A stretch of 64,000 nt of DNA from Pedobacter schmidteae. GTDB taxonomy: Bacteria > Bacteroidota > Bacteroidia > Sphingobacteriales > Sphingobacteriaceae. Below the pieces are notes generated by a model. It searched no databases, was not told where the DNA came from, and worked only from the letters and a program-made list of their open reading frames with translations. The DNA is taken from NCBI RefSeq assembly GCF_900564155.1, contig NZ_LS999839.1:679097-743096 (forward strand), written 5' to 3'. A program made the position numbers and the translations under genes. Below are positions 63,256 through 64,000 of the stretch, piece by piece. Positions within the stretch are counted from its first letter, which is position 1. The number at the start of each line of letters is the position of its first letter.

Positions 63256-64000
63256 TTATCTGGGTACTTCCATTTTCTGTATAATCTGGGCCACCACATC
63301 GTTTGTGGTCACTCCCTCCATTTCTTTGTCCGGCGTTAACATAATCCGGTGTGCCAGTACTGGCGGCGCCACTTTTATAATGTCTTCAGGCGTGACAAAA
63401 TCGCGTCCCTGCATGGCTGCAAAAGCTTTGGCCCCATTTATAATGGCGAGTGACGCACGTGGCGAAGCCCCTAAATACAATGATTTATTGTTCCTTGTTT
63501 CATGTGTGATTTTTGCGACATACTCAATCAGCTTAGGCTCTACATGCAAAGCCCTTATAATGCGGCGGCAGGACCTGATCTGATCAATGCTTAAAACAGC
63601 TTTAACTGCTTTCAACTCATCATCTAACTTTTGCTGGTGCTGATTCAACAGAATGGCAGTTTCTTCTTCCAAGGTAGGATATCTGACTTCTATTTTAAAC
63701 AGGAAACGGTCAAGTTGCGCCTCGGGCAAACGATAAGTCCCCTCCTGCTCAATCGGATTTTGTGTAGCCAATACCATAAATGGTTCATCCATCGCATAGG
63801 TATGCCCATCTACCGTAATCTGCCGCTCTTCCATCACTTCGAATAAAGCAGATTGCGTTTTTGCCGGTGCCCGATTAATCTCATCTACCAGCACAATGTG
63901 ACCAAAGATGGGCCCCTTTCGGTATTCAAAAGTGGCCGATCGTGGATCGAAAACAGAGGTACCCAGTACATCCGATGGCATCAGATCGGGGGTAAACTGA
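63256..64000 (-). CDS. MoxR-family AAA+ ATPase, N-terminus beyond the window
   Basis: An open frame on the minus strand runs to the right edge of the window; the N-terminus with Walker A is missing. What is visible starts [18 protein letters not shown], then the Walker B region [19 protein letters not shown] and the [11 protein letters not shown] block, followed by [20 protein letters not shown] (sensor 1 area) and [12 protein letters not shown]. The ATG at 63981 is internal, not the real start. The ATPase is paired with the DUF58 gene. MoxR proteins act as chaperone-like ATPases for assembly of partner complexes. Confidence 0.93.
   Translation of the reverse strand, partial: QFTPDLMPSDVLGTSVFDPRSATFEYRKGPIFGHIVLVDEINRAPAKTQSALFEVMEERQITVDGHTYAMDEPFMVLATQNPIEQEGTYRLPEAQLDRFLFKIEVRYPTLEEETAILLNQHQQKLDDELKAVKAVLSIDQIRSCRRIIRALHVEPKLIEYVAKITHETRNNKSLYLGASPRASLAIINGAKAFAAMQGRDFVTPEDIIKVAPPVLAHRIMLTPDKEMEGVTTNDVVAQIIQKMEVPR

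Overview
The window looks like chromosomal DNA of a Bacteroidota bacterium of the Sphingobacteriaceae, most like Pedobacter (genus-level call is inference). The reasons are a SusC/SusD pair, TonB-linked receptors, a type IX secretion (CHU_C/gliding-type) surface protein followed by a PorP/SprF partner, a ~1100-residue SecA, many lipoproteins with a lipobox, moderate G+C, AT-rich intergenic gaps and candidate promoters of the TTG-N18..23-TAnnTTTG type rather than sigma70 boxes. No tRNA, rRNA, CRISPR array, transposase gene or prophage was seen. Both ends cut genes: an exported protein at the left and a MoxR ATPase at the right.

Layout. 1-6400: minus-strand genes for secA, a SPOR-domain protein, an M20 amidohydrolase and an exported protein. 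6544-8456: a LysR regulator next to a YeiH-type transporter. 8457-15851: purD behind an unusual 11-bp-phased repeat array, a TlpA-like thioredoxin, an arginase-fold protein that has lost metal ligands, an extended SDR/epimerase, and a SerB phosphatase fused to a SerA remnant with ACT domain. 15912-27888: eight co-directional genes that read as one nucleoside/ribose-scavenging polysaccharide-utilisation-type locus (ribokinase, sugar permease, IPT/TIG lipoprotein, SusC, SusD, two tandem DUF4832-like proteins, nucleoside hydrolase), with a divergent unrecognised 496-aa helical protein upstream. 29731-33004: ilvE and an S9 (DPP IV-like) peptidase. 33161-40222: a TPR-HTH regulator followed by a TonB receptor, a beta-helix lipoprotein and a beta-propeller phytase, a likely phosphate-scavenging locus. 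40391-45156: two AsmA-like paralogues and a glycosyltransferase. 45384-50242: miaB, a sigma-54 activator, lptE, a TPR protein and secG as a tightly packed run. 50465-52535: groES-groEL. 52671-59677: a 1991-aa PKD-repeat T9SS adhesin and its PorP/SprF partner. 59721-61865: mgtC-type protein and sdaA. 61898-64000: DUF58 and MoxR.

The most notable items are: the nucleoside/ribose locus with tandem DUF4832 proteins and an unknown divergent partner; the SerB-SerA(minus NAD domain)-ACT fusion whose promoter is embedded in a perfect 10-bp palindrome; the five 8-bp words spaced exactly 11 bp apart upstream of purD; a miniature inverted-repeat element at 40249-40371 with a partial relative at 6002-6069; a 26-bp perfect hairpin at 33027-33092; and the ligand-depleted arginase homologue. 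All family calls come from reading the protein sequences by eye; no database search was run.
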